Shown piece after piece: positions 27,787 through 36,907 of a stretch of DNA of 64,000 nucleotides; positions within the stretch are counted from its first letter, which is position 1; every line of letters begins with the position of its first letter. The stretch comes from Shewanella halotolerans (lineage in GTDB: Bacteria; Pseudomonadota; Gammaproteobacteria; Enterobacterales; Shewanellaceae): positions 806,001 through 870,000 of the forward strand of contig NZ_CP080417.1 in assembly GCF_019457535.1 (NCBI RefSeq). The letters are read 5' to 3'. The notes under the pieces were generated by a model. It saw nothing but the letters and a program-made list of their open reading frames with translations, had not been told where the DNA came from and searched no databases. Made by a program: the position numbers and the translations under genes.

Positions 27787-29049
27787 ATGATTAAAGATAC
27801 CAGCGCACAAGATAAGCAAGTTGCCCCCAGCCTGGGACGTCGCATCAAATGGCCTGTCACTATCGGCGCAGGCGTTCTCCTGGTTTCTGGTCTGGTGTGG
27901 GCCAGCGTCAGTGGCAGCAGCGTGAGCGAGTCTATCGACCGTAGCGAGCTGCGTTTTGCCACCCTGGAACGCGGCACCTTAGTGCGTGATATCGCCTCTA
28001 CCGGCAAGATAGTCGCCGCCAACGCCCCTATCCTCTATGCCCCAGAGAAGGGCACAGTGACCCTAATCGCCAACCCGGGTGACAAGGTAGAGCAGGGCCA
28101 GGTGGTCGCCACCATAGAGAGCCACAGCCTGACCAACAACCTCAAGCAACAACAGGCGCTGCTGGAAGGAATGCAGAGCAGCCTGGAGCGTGCCCGTCTC
28201 GACGCCCGCCGCGATCAGCTCAAGGCGATCCAGACCCTGGACATGGCCAAGGTGGATCTCGAGGCGGCGGATCGCGAGAGTCGCCGTGGCGACCAGCTGA
28301 TCGAGTCTAGCCTGATTTCTAAGATAGATTATGAGAAGAGCAAGGATGAGCTGCACAAGGCCAAACTGCTCTACGCTCACGCTCAGCAGGAAGCCGAGCT
28401 GATGAAAGATACCCTCAGCTTCGAGCTGAAAAACAAGGCCTCAGAGGTGGATCGCCAGGCCCTGGTGGTCGCCGAGCTTGAACGCCAGGTGGCGGCGCTG
28501 AATATCACGGCCCCCGTCGGCGGCATCATAGGTAACTGGCTGACGGAGCAGAAGGCCCGTATCGGCCAGAGCCAGCCCATATTGACAGTAGTGGATCTGA
28601 GCGCCTTCGAGGCCGAGCTGGCGGTGCCAGAATCCTACGCCGACGAGCTGGGGATTGGCATGGATGTCGAGCTTAACTTCGGTGGCCAGCTGGTGATGGG
28701 CAAACTGTCGGCCATCTCTCCCGAGGTGCGTAACCGTGAGGTGACTACCCGAGTGCGCTTCGAGCAGCAAGCTGCACTGCACCTGCGTCAGAACCAGCGT
28801 CTGTCGGCCCGCGTCTTACTGGAAAATCGTCCCGACGTGCTCATGGTCAAGCGTGGCCCCTTCGTCAACAGTGGCGGCGGCACCCTGGTCTATGCCGTCA
28901 AGAACGACCTGGCCGAGCGCACCGAGATCCAACTGGGTGCCCGCAGCATGAGCCACATAGAGGTGGTCTCGGGCGGTGAGGTCGGCGATCAGTGGATCAT
29001 CTCCTCCACCGACGCCTTTAAGAACGCCGAACAAGTATTGATCCGCTAA
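27787..29049 (+). CDS. Periplasmic adaptor (HlyD/MFP family) of an ABC exporter
   Basis: 420 residues: short cytoplasmic N-terminus, one transmembrane anchor (about 22-42), a lipoyl-like half, a long coiled-coil hairpin (about 110-240), the second lipoyl half (ITAPVGGIIGNW) and a beta-barrel domain. Adaptors of this type link an inner-membrane MacB-like pump to an outer-membrane channel. It begins a probable five-gene operon controlled by the sigma-54 promoter upstream. No TolC-like gene is present, so a shared channel is likely. Confidence 0.88.
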   Translation: MIKDTSAQDKQVAPSLGRRIKWPVTIGAGVLLVSGLVWASVSGSSVSESIDRSELRFATLERGTLVRDIASTGKIVAANAPILYAPEKGTVTLIANPGDKVEQGQVVATIESHSLTNNLKQQQALLEGMQSSLERARLDARRDQLKAIQTLDMAKVDLEAADRESRRGDQLIESSLISKIDYEKSKDELHKAKLLYAHAQQEAELMKDTLSFELKNKASEVDRQALVVAELERQVAALNITAPVGGIIGNWLTEQKARIGQSQPILTVVDLSAFEAELAVPESYADELGIGMDVELNFGGQLVMGKLSAISPEVRNREVTTRVRFEQQAALHLRQNQRLSARVLLENRPDVLMVKRGPFVNSGGGTLVYAVKNDLAERTEIQLGARSMSHIEVVSGGEVGDQWIISSTDAFKNAEQVLIR

Positions 29050-29060
29050 GGAGCTAAGCG

Positions 29061-29297
29061 ATGAAGACCCTGATGATAAAGCTACATCCAGAACGAGTGG
29101 TCGCAGGACTGGCGCTATTGCTCCTGCTGGTGGCGACTCAGGTCTATACCCAGGATGCCTCAGACTGGTTTCTGCTCGGGCTCAACATATTAGAAGCGAC
29201 CGGCATGCACGGGCAGCCGGTCGATAGTAACCAACTTCCCGACGTCGCCAGAGTTGGCGGTGATTTAACTCAATGGTTATTGGCCCGATTGTCCTAG
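29061..29297 (+). CDS. Small membrane-associated protein in the exporter operon
   Basis: 78 residues with AAGGAG well placed before the ATG. One hydrophobic segment (VVAGLALLLLLVATQVYTQ, residues 13-31) is followed by an acidic, probably periplasmic tail of about 45 residues. It lies 11 bp after the adaptor and 64 bp before the ATPase. I recognise no family; a small accessory subunit or a secreted substrate of the exporter are both possible. Confidence 0.6.
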   Translation: MKTLMIKLHPERVVAGLALLLLLVATQVYTQDASDWFLLGLNILEATGMHGQPVDSNQLPDVARVGGDLTQWLLARLS

Positions 29298-29361
29298 TCC
29301 GTCCGGGCATAGGTGTAATAACAAACTGAATAACGCGATACAAAAACAAAGGATACAACCC

Positions 29362-30084
29362 ATGTTAACGATGAAAAATATCAACAAGGTGTTTAAAACG
29401 GATTTGGTGGAAACCCATGCGTTACGGGATTTCAATCTCGAGGTTAAGGAAGGTGAGTTTGTCGCCGTCACCGGGCCGTCTGGTTCGGGCAAGACCACCT
29501 TTCTCAACATCGCCGGCCTGTTAGAGGGCTTTACCAACGGCGAATATCATCTGGACGATGTCAACATCTCTAACCTGAGCGATAACAAGGCAGCCGCCAT
29601 TCGCAACGAGAAGATAGGCTTTATCTTTCAGGGTTTTAACCTGATCCCCGACCTTAACCTGGCGGAGAATGTCGAGGTGCCATTGCGCTACCGCGGCTTC
29701 AACGCCAAGGAGCGTCAGCGCCGCGTGAAGGCTGCGCTGGAGCAAGTGGGTCTGGGGGCGCGTATGAAGCATCTGCCATCACAACTTTCCGGTGGTCAGC
29801 AGCAACGTGTGGCGATTGCCCGCGCCCTGGCTGGCGAACCAAGATTTCTCCTCGCCGACGAGCCAACAGGTAACTTGGACAGCCTGATGGCTCGTCAGGT
29901 GATGGAGCTTTTAGAAGAGATCAACAAGGCGGGCACCACCATCATCATGGTGACTCACGATCCCGAATTGGCGCGCCGCGCCCAGCGCAATATTCAGATC
30001 GTCGATGGTCAGGTGTGTGACTTCACCCTGTACCAGGGCGGTCAGTCGCACCTGGTCGATACGGCCGAAAAAGTGGCCAGCTAA
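29362..30084 (+). CDS. ABC exporter ATP-binding protein (MacB/LolD type)
   Basis: 240 residues with Walker A GPSGSGKTTFLN, signature LSGGQQQRVAIARAL, Walker B FLLADEPTGNLD and the switch His in VTHDPELA. The family drives mechanotransmission pumps with FtsX-like permeases, moving lipoproteins, peptides or drugs outward from the periplasmic side. AAAGGA precedes the ATG. The two permeases follow directly. Confidence 0.92.
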   Translation: MLTMKNINKVFKTDLVETHALRDFNLEVKEGEFVAVTGPSGSGKTTFLNIAGLLEGFTNGEYHLDDVNISNLSDNKAAAIRNEKIGFIFQGFNLIPDLNLAENVEVPLRYRGFNAKERQRRVKAALEQVGLGARMKHLPSQLSGGQQQRVAIARALAGEPRFLLADEPTGNLDSLMARQVMELLEEINKAGTTIIMVTHDPELARRAQRNIQIVDGQVCDFTLYQGGQSHLVDTAEKVAS

Positions 30085-30095
30085 GGAGAGTAAGC

Positions 30096-31406
30096 ATGTT
30101 TCTATATTACGTCGATCTAGCCTGGCGCAGCATACGCAAGACGCCGATTCTGTCACTGCTCATGGTGCTGGCCATCTCTGTGGGGATAGGCATCACCATC
30201 ACTACGCTGAACGTCTACAGCATGATGGCCTATAACCCGGCCGGCGAGCGCTCGGAGCAGCTTAACGCGATCCAGCTCTGGTCACAGGGCCCTGATTCCT
30301 GGGACGACTTTCATCGCCTGGTCACCTATCAGGATGCGATGAACCTGCGTAAGGGCAATGTAGCCCCAGCCCAGGCGGCCATGTTCCGTAGTGGCATGGC
30401 GGTGCAGACAGACGATCCTGAGGTGTTGCCAAGGTTGCAGGGCATCAGGGTAACGGATGGCGACTTCTTCAAGATGTTTGAGGTGCCCTTTGTCTATGGC
30501 AATCGCTGGGACAAGGCGGTGGATCTCGACCCTGCCTATCAGGCGGTGATCGGCGAGAAGCTTAACCAGAAGCTGTTTGGCGGCGAGAATAGCGTCGGCA
30601 AGACCATCTACCTCAACCGTAAGCCCTATCAGGTGGTGGGTGTGATCGGCGACTGGAATCCTCAGCCTAAGTATTACGATCCGACCAGTGGCGCCTTCGC
30701 CAAATCGGAGCAGATCTATATTCCATTTTCGCTGGCGGCAAACGAGGAGTTTAGCGTCTGGGGCAACTCATCGGGTTGGAAACATGAGCCGATGAACAAC
30801 TATCAGGACAGGTTGAATTCAGAGAAGGTGTGGCTGGAGTACTGGACCTATCTGCCGACGCCTGAAGATCGCGCCGCTTATAAGAACTATCTGGCCAACT
30901 ATGTGGAACAGCAGAAGGAGCTGGGCCGTTTCACCGATAACAAGTCACCTGTCGACTCTGTGCTCATGTCAAATGTCGACGGCTGGTTGGAGCGAAGCCA
31001 TGTGGTGCCTGAAGATAACAAGATTCTGGTGGGACTGAGCGCCCTGTTCCTCAGCGTCTGCCTGATCAATATTCTCGGCCTGATGCTGACCAAGTTTCTC
31101 AAGCGTGCCCCCGAAGTGGGTGTCAGACGTGCCATCGGCGCCAGCCGGGGCCAGATCTTCTCTCAGTACATGGTGGAAGTGGGCGTCATCGGCCTGTTTG
31201 GTGGCCTGGTGGGACTGCTATGGGCCTGGGGCGCCCTCTACGCCCTGTCGGCACGCTTCGGCGTCGCCGAGGGACTGACCCATCTTTCCATGAGCATGTG
31301 GTTGATCACCCCAACCATCGCCGTGGGCACCGCGCTGCTGGCTGGGCTCTATCCTGCCTGGGTGGTGTGCCGCACTAAACCAAGTGTCTACTTGAAGAGC
31401 CAATAA
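30096..31406 (+). CDS. ABC exporter permease 1 (FtsX/MacB-like)
   Basis: 436 residues: first helix about 21-43, a large periplasmic MacB-type domain (about 44-300), then three C-terminal helices forming the FtsX domain with the RAPEVGVRRAIGASRGQIF loop that contacts the ATPase. AAGGAG lies just upstream. It probably pairs with the permease downstream as a heterodimer, since one ATPase gene serves both. Confidence 0.9.
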   Translation: MFLYYVDLAWRSIRKTPILSLLMVLAISVGIGITITTLNVYSMMAYNPAGERSEQLNAIQLWSQGPDSWDDFHRLVTYQDAMNLRKGNVAPAQAAMFRSGMAVQTDDPEVLPRLQGIRVTDGDFFKMFEVPFVYGNRWDKAVDLDPAYQAVIGEKLNQKLFGGENSVGKTIYLNRKPYQVVGVIGDWNPQPKYYDPTSGAFAKSEQIYIPFSLAANEEFSVWGNSSGWKHEPMNNYQDRLNSEKVWLEYWTYLPTPEDRAAYKNYLANYVEQQKELGRFTDNKSPVDSVLMSNVDGWLERSHVVPEDNKILVGLSALFLSVCLINILGLMLTKFLKRAPEVGVRRAIGASRGQIFSQYMVEVGVIGLFGGLVGLLWAWGALYALSARFGVAEGLTHLSMSMWLITPTIAVGTALLAGLYPAWVVCRTKPSVYLKSQ

Positions 31407-31416
31407 GGGATTGAAA

Positions 31417-32613
31417 ATGCTTAATATTAAACCAATTTTTAGCAGTTTGCTCCGCAGTAAGAGTGGTCCGGTATTGCTACTGGTGCAGATTATTCTGTCG
31501 GTGGCCATAGTCGCCAACGCCAGCTTTATCATCCATGAGCGTCTCGAGATGATGCAGCGTGACTCTGGGATTAATGAAGAGGAGGTGTTGACCTTTAGTG
31601 TGTTTAACTTCGATCCCAGCATAGATGGCGAACAGCAGAACAAGATAGATCAACAGATCCTGCGCGGTTTGCCTAACGTGCAGGCGGCCACCTCCACTAA
31701 CATGTTGCCCCTGAGTGGCAGTGGTTGGTCGAGCACCCTTAATCTGGGACCAGATCCTGAGACGGCCAAGTCGACACCACAGTTTGCCATGTACCTGGGC
31801 ACAGAACATACCGTTAAGACGCTGGGGCTCAAGCTCATCGAGGGACGCAACTTCTACGCCGATGAGATCAATAAGAGCGTTAACGATCCCGGTAAGCTGG
31901 CGATCATCTCCAAGGCGTTTGGTGAGGCGGTATGGCCGGGTGAGTCGGCCGTCGGCAAGTTGCTCTATGTAGATGATGAGCAGCTAGAGGTGATAGGCGT
32001 GGTGGAGAAGTTTCAGGGCGCCTGGGTCGACAGCGATGAGCTGGAATACAGCGTGATCCACAACGTCGATTTTGCGGGTTATAGCTATATGGTGCGTGCG
32101 GAGCCCGGCCAGCATGAGGCGTTGCAAGATGCCATCACCAAGGCCTTGATGAAGGAGAATCCAAACCGGGTGATCGACGATTTTCAGTCTGTCGCCGAGG
32201 TGAAGAAGCGCTCCTATCGAGATCACGAGCTGATGATAACCGTGCTCTCCATGATGGTGGTCCTGCTTCTGTTGATCACTAGCCTGGGTCTGACCGGTAT
32301 GGTGATGTTCAATATCCAGCGCCGCACCAAGCAGATAGGCACTCGCCGCGCCTTGGGAGCGACCAAGGGGGATATCCTCAGCCTCTTCCTAGTGGAGAAC
32401 TACCTCATCTGTCTCTCGGGTGGCGTATTAGGGGCCAGCCTGGCGGTGCTGCTGGGGCAGCAGCTGATGAAGTACTATGATCTGCCGCAGCTCAACCTGA
32501 TCTACCCGCTAATGACGGTAGTAGGCATGATGCTGGTGACTACGGTTGCCGTGGTACTGCCGGCGCGCAAGGCGGCGAACATCTCGCCAGCCATGGCGAC
32601 CCGCAGCGTTTAA
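31417..32613 (+). CDS. ABC exporter permease 2 (FtsX/MacB-like)
   Basis: 398 residues from ATG 31417 (AAGGGA upstream; a TTG two codons earlier is also open). Topology matches the preceding permease, with a helix near 20-40, a periplasmic domain and three C-terminal helices. The conserved RRTKQIGTRRALGATKGDIL loop is present. It is the last gene before a hairpin at 32650-32687 and the regulatory pair. Confidence 0.9.
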   Translation: MLNIKPIFSSLLRSKSGPVLLLVQIILSVAIVANASFIIHERLEMMQRDSGINEEEVLTFSVFNFDPSIDGEQQNKIDQQILRGLPNVQAATSTNMLPLSGSGWSSTLNLGPDPETAKSTPQFAMYLGTEHTVKTLGLKLIEGRNFYADEINKSVNDPGKLAIISKAFGEAVWPGESAVGKLLYVDDEQLEVIGVVEKFQGAWVDSDELEYSVIHNVDFAGYSYMVRAEPGQHEALQDAITKALMKENPNRVIDDFQSVAEVKKRSYRDHELMITVLSMMVVLLLLITSLGLTGMVMFNIQRRTKQIGTRRALGATKGDILSLFLVENYLICLSGGVLGASLAVLLGQQLMKYYDLPQLNLIYPLMTVVGMMLVTTVAVVLPARKAANISPAMATRSV

Positions 32614-32649
32614 GCCTGGTCTTTAACCCTGGGCGCTAAACAAGAGACA

Positions 32650-32687
32650 CCGAAAGCGTTTGTCCTTTTCATCGGCGGCGCTTTCGG
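32650..32687 (+). terminator. Hairpin after the exporter permeases
   Basis: CCGAAAGCG and CGCTTTCGG form a perfect 9-bp stem with a 20-nt loop, followed by TTAGTTTG. The weak T-tract makes it a partial terminator or processing hairpin, which would let some transcription continue into the regulator genes. Confidence 0.5.
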
Positions 32688-32727
32688 TTAGTTTGTTGCT
32701 CTGCAAGTAAAAAGTTAATAAGAATAT

Positions 32728-34194
32728 ATGGATACGATTCTCATCGTCGACGACAATCAGGCGGTATGCAGCGCGCTCTCCCTGATGCTCGAACTCAATG
32801 GATTTAAGACCCTAACTTGTTTCTCCCCGGAGGAGGCGCTGGGCCTGGTGGCCGAGCAGGAGATCGCCCTGGTGATCCAGGATATGAACTTCACCCAGGA
32901 CACCACCTCGGGCGAGGAGGGCAAGCGCCTGTTCTACGATATCCGCGCCAGTCAGCCGCAACTACCCATCATACTCCTGACCGCCTGGACCCAACTGGAG
33001 CTGGCGGTGGAGCTGGTGAAGGAGGGGGCCGCCGACTACATGGGCAAGCCCTGGGACGATGATAAGCTGCTTAACAGCGTCAACAACCTGATATCCCTCC
33101 ACGCCCTGTCGCGGCAAAACTCGCAGCTGGCGCGCTCCGAGCATCAGCGGATGTCGGCGATCAAGGATGCCGATCTGTGCGGCATCGTCTTCGGTAGCGG
33201 CGCCATGCAGCGCTGTATCGATCTGGCGCTGCAAATAGCCAAGTCCGACGTATCAGTGTTGATCACCGGCCCCAACGGCGCCGGTAAGGACAAGCTGGCG
33301 GACATACTGTACGCCAACTCTCCTCTTAAGCATAAGCCCTTCATCAAGGTGAATATCGGCGCACTGCCGATGGAGCTGCTGGAGGCCGAGCTGTTTGGCG
33401 CCGAGGCGGGCGCCTTCACCGGCGCCAATAAGGCCCGCATCGGTCGTTTCGAGGCGGCCGACGGTGGCACCCTGTTTCTCGACGAGATAGGCAACCTGCC
33501 GTTGTCGGGTCAGGTGAAGCTGCTGCGGGTGTTGCAGACCGGCGAATTCGAGCGTCTGGGCAGCCATCAGACCCGTAAGGTCAAGGTGCGGGTGATCAGC
33601 GCCACCAATGCGGATCTCGCCGAGGATATCGCCAGCGGTCGTTTCCGCGAGGATCTCTTCTATCGCCTCAATGTGATCGAGCTGGCCTTGCCGCCCCTCA
33701 ATCAGCGTCAGGACGATATCCTGCCCCTGGTGAATCACTTCATCGGTCAGGACTTTAGCCTGAGTAAGCCCACCCAGCAGGCGCTGGTCAGCTACCCTTG
33801 GCCGGGCAATGTGCGCGAGCTGGAGAACGCCTGTAAGCGGGCGGTGATCCTGGCCGCCAGCCCCATGCTGACTATGGCTGACTTTGGTTTAAAGCCTGTG
33901 AGCGGCTTAAATCCTGTGAGCGGCGCACCATCGACCAGCTCGGTTTCTGCACCTAGCCCGGTAGAGTCGCAACAGGCTCAGGAACAGAGACAGAATACTC
34001 GTTTCGCGGAGCAAGAGGCGGAAACTGACAGAGCACCCACGGTTGATTCCGCTAGCCGCGGCGAGCCGACTGGGGCCGATATCGAACTGGCTCTGGCTGA
34101 GCACAACGGGGTGATCGCCCGGGTGGCCAAGTCCCTGGGGCTGAGCCGTCAGGCGCTCTATCGCCGCATGGAAAAATTTGGGATCGAGAAATAA
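32728..34194 (+). CDS. Sigma-54-dependent response regulator (NtrC family)
   Basis: 488 residues: receiver domain 1-120 with phospho-acceptor Asp52, Thr85 and Lys107; AAA+ domain about 155-390 with Walker A GPNGAGKD (181-188), the sigma-54 contact loop GAFTGA (228-233) and Walker B TLFLDE; a polar Ser/Gln/Glu-rich linker (about 395-445); and a C-terminal Fis-type helix-turn-helix (VAKSLGLSRQALYRRM). It should activate the -24/-12 promoter at 27715. Walker A departs from the usual GESGTGKE but retains GxxGxGK. Its stop overlaps the kinase start by one base. Confidence 0.92.
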   Translation: MDTILIVDDNQAVCSALSLMLELNGFKTLTCFSPEEALGLVAEQEIALVIQDMNFTQDTTSGEEGKRLFYDIRASQPQLPIILLTAWTQLELAVELVKEGAADYMGKPWDDDKLLNSVNNLISLHALSRQNSQLARSEHQRMSAIKDADLCGIVFGSGAMQRCIDLALQIAKSDVSVLITGPNGAGKDKLADILYANSPLKHKPFIKVNIGALPMELLEAELFGAEAGAFTGANKARIGRFEAADGGTLFLDEIGNLPLSGQVKLLRVLQTGEFERLGSHQTRKVKVRVISATNADLAEDIASGRFREDLFYRLNVIELALPPLNQRQDDILPLVNHFIGQDFSLSKPTQQALVSYPWPGNVRELENACKRAVILAASPMLTMADFGLKPVSGLNPVSGAPSTSSVSAPSPVESQQAQEQRQNTRFAEQEAETDRAPTVDSASRGEPTGADIELALAEHNGVIARVAKSLGLSRQALYRRMEKFGIEK

Positions 34195-35567
34195 TGCCGA
34201 CGCTGCGCACTAAGCTCATCTGGGGCAATGTGATTGTCAGTCAGCTGGCGCTGGCTCTGTTCATCCTGCTACTCAAGATGCTGGCGCCCGCGCTGTATCA
34301 GGCGGTGGCGCCCGAGCTGATAGTCGCCTGCCTGCTGCTGTCCGGCGGTTTTGCCTGGCTACTCAGCCGTTGGCTGACCCGGGGGCTGTCGACTAGCCTC
34401 AAGGCGCTGGAGGTGGGGCTGCTCAACATCAAAGACAATGATTTCAGCGTGAACATTCCTGTGACGGGGGACAGCCAGCTCAAGGCGCTGGCCAGCCTGT
34501 TTAACGAGTCGGCGGCCGTGCTGCGCCGCGAGCGTCAGTATATCTATCAGCGTGAGCTGCTGCTGGATAAGGTGATCCAGAGCTCGCCTAATGTCATGGT
34601 GCTGCTCGATGATCGCCAGCGCATCATCTACGCTAACGACGCCGCCCGCCACCTGTTTGCTCAGGGGGCGCGTATCGAGGGCAGCATGTTAGATGAGTTG
34701 CTGAACGGCGTCAGCGAGGAGCTGGCCGGTGCGGTCAACAATCCCAAGGGCGGCCTGTTTACCCTGGCGTGCATGGAGGAGGGCGGCGAAGATGAGACTT
34801 GGCATCTCTCGCGTGGACGCTTCCTGCTCAACGGTCAGTATCACCATCTCATTCTGCTCAAGCAGATGACCCGTGAGCTGAACCGTCAGGAGGTGGCGGT
34901 GTGGAAGAAGGTGATCCGCATCATCAGCCACGAGCTCAACAACTCGGTGGCGCCCATCGCTTCTATGGTCAATTCGGGCCGTAAGCTCACCGAGCCGCTG
35001 GATGATCCTAAGCTTAAGCTGATCTTCGACACCATAGAGGACAGGACCAGCCATCTGAGCCAGTTTATCTTCAATTATGCCCGCTTCGCCAAGCTGCCCC
35101 TGCCCAAGAAGAGCGAGGTGGATTGGCACAAGTTGGTGACTCAACTGGCCGAGCATTTCCGCTTCAGTCTGGTGGGTGAGCTGCCCCGGCGCTGCGGTTA
35201 TTTTGACCTGATTCAGCTGGAGCAGGTGCTGCTGAACCTACTCAAGAACGCCCACGAGTCGGGTTCTCCCGAGGCGTCGGTAAGCCTAAGTGTCAGGGAG
35301 CAAGGCCTGGCCGATGGCAGCGACGGGGTGACTATCGAGATAACCGATGAGGGCAGCGGCATGTCGCCGGAGGTATTGACTCAGGCGCTGCTGCCTTTCT
35401 ATTCCACCAAGCAGTCGGGTACAGGCCTTGGCCTGCCTTTGTGTAGGGAGATCATCGAGGCCCATGACGGCCGTATCAGTCTGCATAACCGCGAGCACAA
35501 GGGGCTGCTGGTGCGGATCTGGCTGCCCTATGATCAGGCTCAGCAGCTCGGGCAGGCAAGCGCCTAA
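34194..35567 (+). CDS. Sensor histidine kinase, NtrY-like
   Basis: 457 residues: two transmembrane helices (about 13-34 and 42-60) with almost no periplasmic loop, a HAMP-like linker, a PAS domain (about 120-225), a dimerisation domain with His246 (ISHELNN) and a catalytic ATPase domain with N-box LNLLKNAHES and GTGLGLPL. The near absence of a sensor loop suggests it detects a membrane or cytoplasmic signal. It is translationally coupled to the regulator at 32728. A terminator follows. Confidence 0.92.
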   Translation: MPTLRTKLIWGNVIVSQLALALFILLLKMLAPALYQAVAPELIVACLLLSGGFAWLLSRWLTRGLSTSLKALEVGLLNIKDNDFSVNIPVTGDSQLKALASLFNESAAVLRRERQYIYQRELLLDKVIQSSPNVMVLLDDRQRIIYANDAARHLFAQGARIEGSMLDELLNGVSEELAGAVNNPKGGLFTLACMEEGGEDETWHLSRGRFLLNGQYHHLILLKQMTRELNRQEVAVWKKVIRIISHELNNSVAPIASMVNSGRKLTEPLDDPKLKLIFDTIEDRTSHLSQFIFNYARFAKLPLPKKSEVDWHKLVTQLAEHFRFSLVGELPRRCGYFDLIQLEQVLLNLLKNAHESGSPEASVSLSVREQGLADGSDGVTIEITDEGSGMSPEVLTQALLPFYSTKQSGTGLGLPLCREIIEAHDGRISLHNREHKGLLVRIWLPYDQAQQLGQASA

Positions 35568-35584
35568 ACAGGTATTTTAGAGAC

Positions 35585-35613
35585 AAAAACACCGCCAACT
35601 GGCGGTGTTTTTC
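35585..35613. terminator. Bidirectional terminator between kinase and pyrC
   Basis: AAAAACACCGCC and GGCGGTGTTTTT form a 12-bp stem around AACT. Runs of A before and T after the GC core serve both convergent genes. Confidence 0.9.
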
Positions 35614-35630
35614 TTTTTATCTAGAGCGGG

Positions 35631-36659
35631 TTAGTCTTCCACCTGCCATTCTATGGTTTCGCCGGCGCGGATCGGCACTACGCCCGTGTCACCCAGCGGA
35701 TAGGTGGCGGGCACTTCCCAGCTGCGTTTCACTAGTGTGATGCTGTCAGTGTTGCGCGGCAGACCGTAGAAGTCAGGGCCGTTGAAGCTGGCGAAGGCCT
35801 CTAATTTGTCTAAAGCGCCCACTGACTCGAACGCCTCGGCGTAGAGCTCGATGGCGGCGTGGGCCGTATAAGAACCGGCGCAGCCACAGGCGGCCTCTTT
35901 ACGGTCCTTGGCGTGGGGCGCCGAATCTGTGCCCAGGAAGAACTTCTTGCTACCGCTGGCCGCAGCCGCCAGCAGGGCCTGCTGATGGGTGTTGCGCTTG
36001 AGGATAGGCAGACAGTAGAAGTGAGGACGAATACCACCGGCCAGCATATGGTTACGGTTGTAGAGCAGGTGATGGGCCGTGATGGTGGCGGCCACGTTGT
36101 CGGAGGCGCCCATGACGAAATCCACCGCATCTTTGGTGGTGATATGTTCCAGCACTATCTTGAGTGACGGGAAGTCGGCAACCACCTGCTTGAGGGTGTT
36201 GTTGATGAAGGTGGCCTCGCGATCGAAGATGTCGATGCTCGAATCTGTAACTTCGCCGTGTACCAGGAAGAGCATGCCCACTTCCTGCATCGCTTCCAGC
36301 ACGGGGTAGATGTTCTTCACATCAGTGACGCCCGAGTCTGAGTTGGTGGTCGCGCCCGCAGGGTATAGCTTGGCGGCAACCACCTTGCCCGACGCCTTGG
36401 CGGCGCGGATATCCTCGGCCGTGGTGTTGTCGGTGAGGTAGAGCACCATCAGCGGCTCGAAGTTGGCGGTGCAGACCGCCTTGATGCGCTCATAGTAGGC
36501 CAGTGCCGAATCGACATTGGTGGCCGGTGGCACCAGGTTAGGCATGATGATGGCGCGGCCCATGTAACGGCCAGTGTCTCTTACGGTATCGGTCAGCACG
36601 TCACCATCGCGCAGGTGAACATGCCAGTCGTCGGGTCGGGTTATGGTTAATTTGGTCAT
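35631..36659 (-). CDS. pyrC: Dihydroorotase
   Basis: 342 residues, class II (E. coli PyrC-type). The metal ligands His13 and His15 lie in WHVHLRDGD, and the carboxylated lysine is Lys97 in AAKLYPAGATTNS. It cyclises carbamoyl aspartate to dihydroorotate in pyrimidine synthesis. The 248-bp gap up to the divergent persulfide-reductase gene must hold both promoters; I see no operator there. Confidence 0.96.
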   Translation of the reverse strand: MTKLTITRPDDWHVHLRDGDVLTDTVRDTGRYMGRAIIMPNLVPPATNVDSALAYYERIKAVCTANFEPLMVLYLTDNTTAEDIRAAKASGKVVAAKLYPAGATTNSDSGVTDVKNIYPVLEAMQEVGMLFLVHGEVTDSSIDIFDREATFINNTLKQVVADFPSLKIVLEHITTKDAVDFVMGASDNVAATITAHHLLYNRNHMLAGGIRPHFYCLPILKRNTHQQALLAAAASGSKKFFLGTDSAPHAKDRKEAACGCAGSYTAHAAIELYAEAFESVGALDKLEAFASFNGPDFYGLPRNTDSITLVKRSWEVPATYPLGDTGVVPIRAGETIEWQVED

Positions 36660-36907
36660 CGAGGACTCTTTCTTTTGCGTGGACTGGCTGGATCTTATGT
36701 GGCTGGCCAGGGCCTGTAAAGGGCAAACTGAGTTTTATCCTCGGGATAAAGGTGGACAATTTTTAATAAAGTCTTGCTCACTTTGCCATCGAGATCACTG
36801 TTTTCACCATTCGCTTAGATTTTTCTAATAAAAGGAATTTGCATGTAATAGCGAATGTAATACACTTTCGGCCAAGGTCTGTTTAGTGCAGTAGGAGAAG
36901 CATTGAG

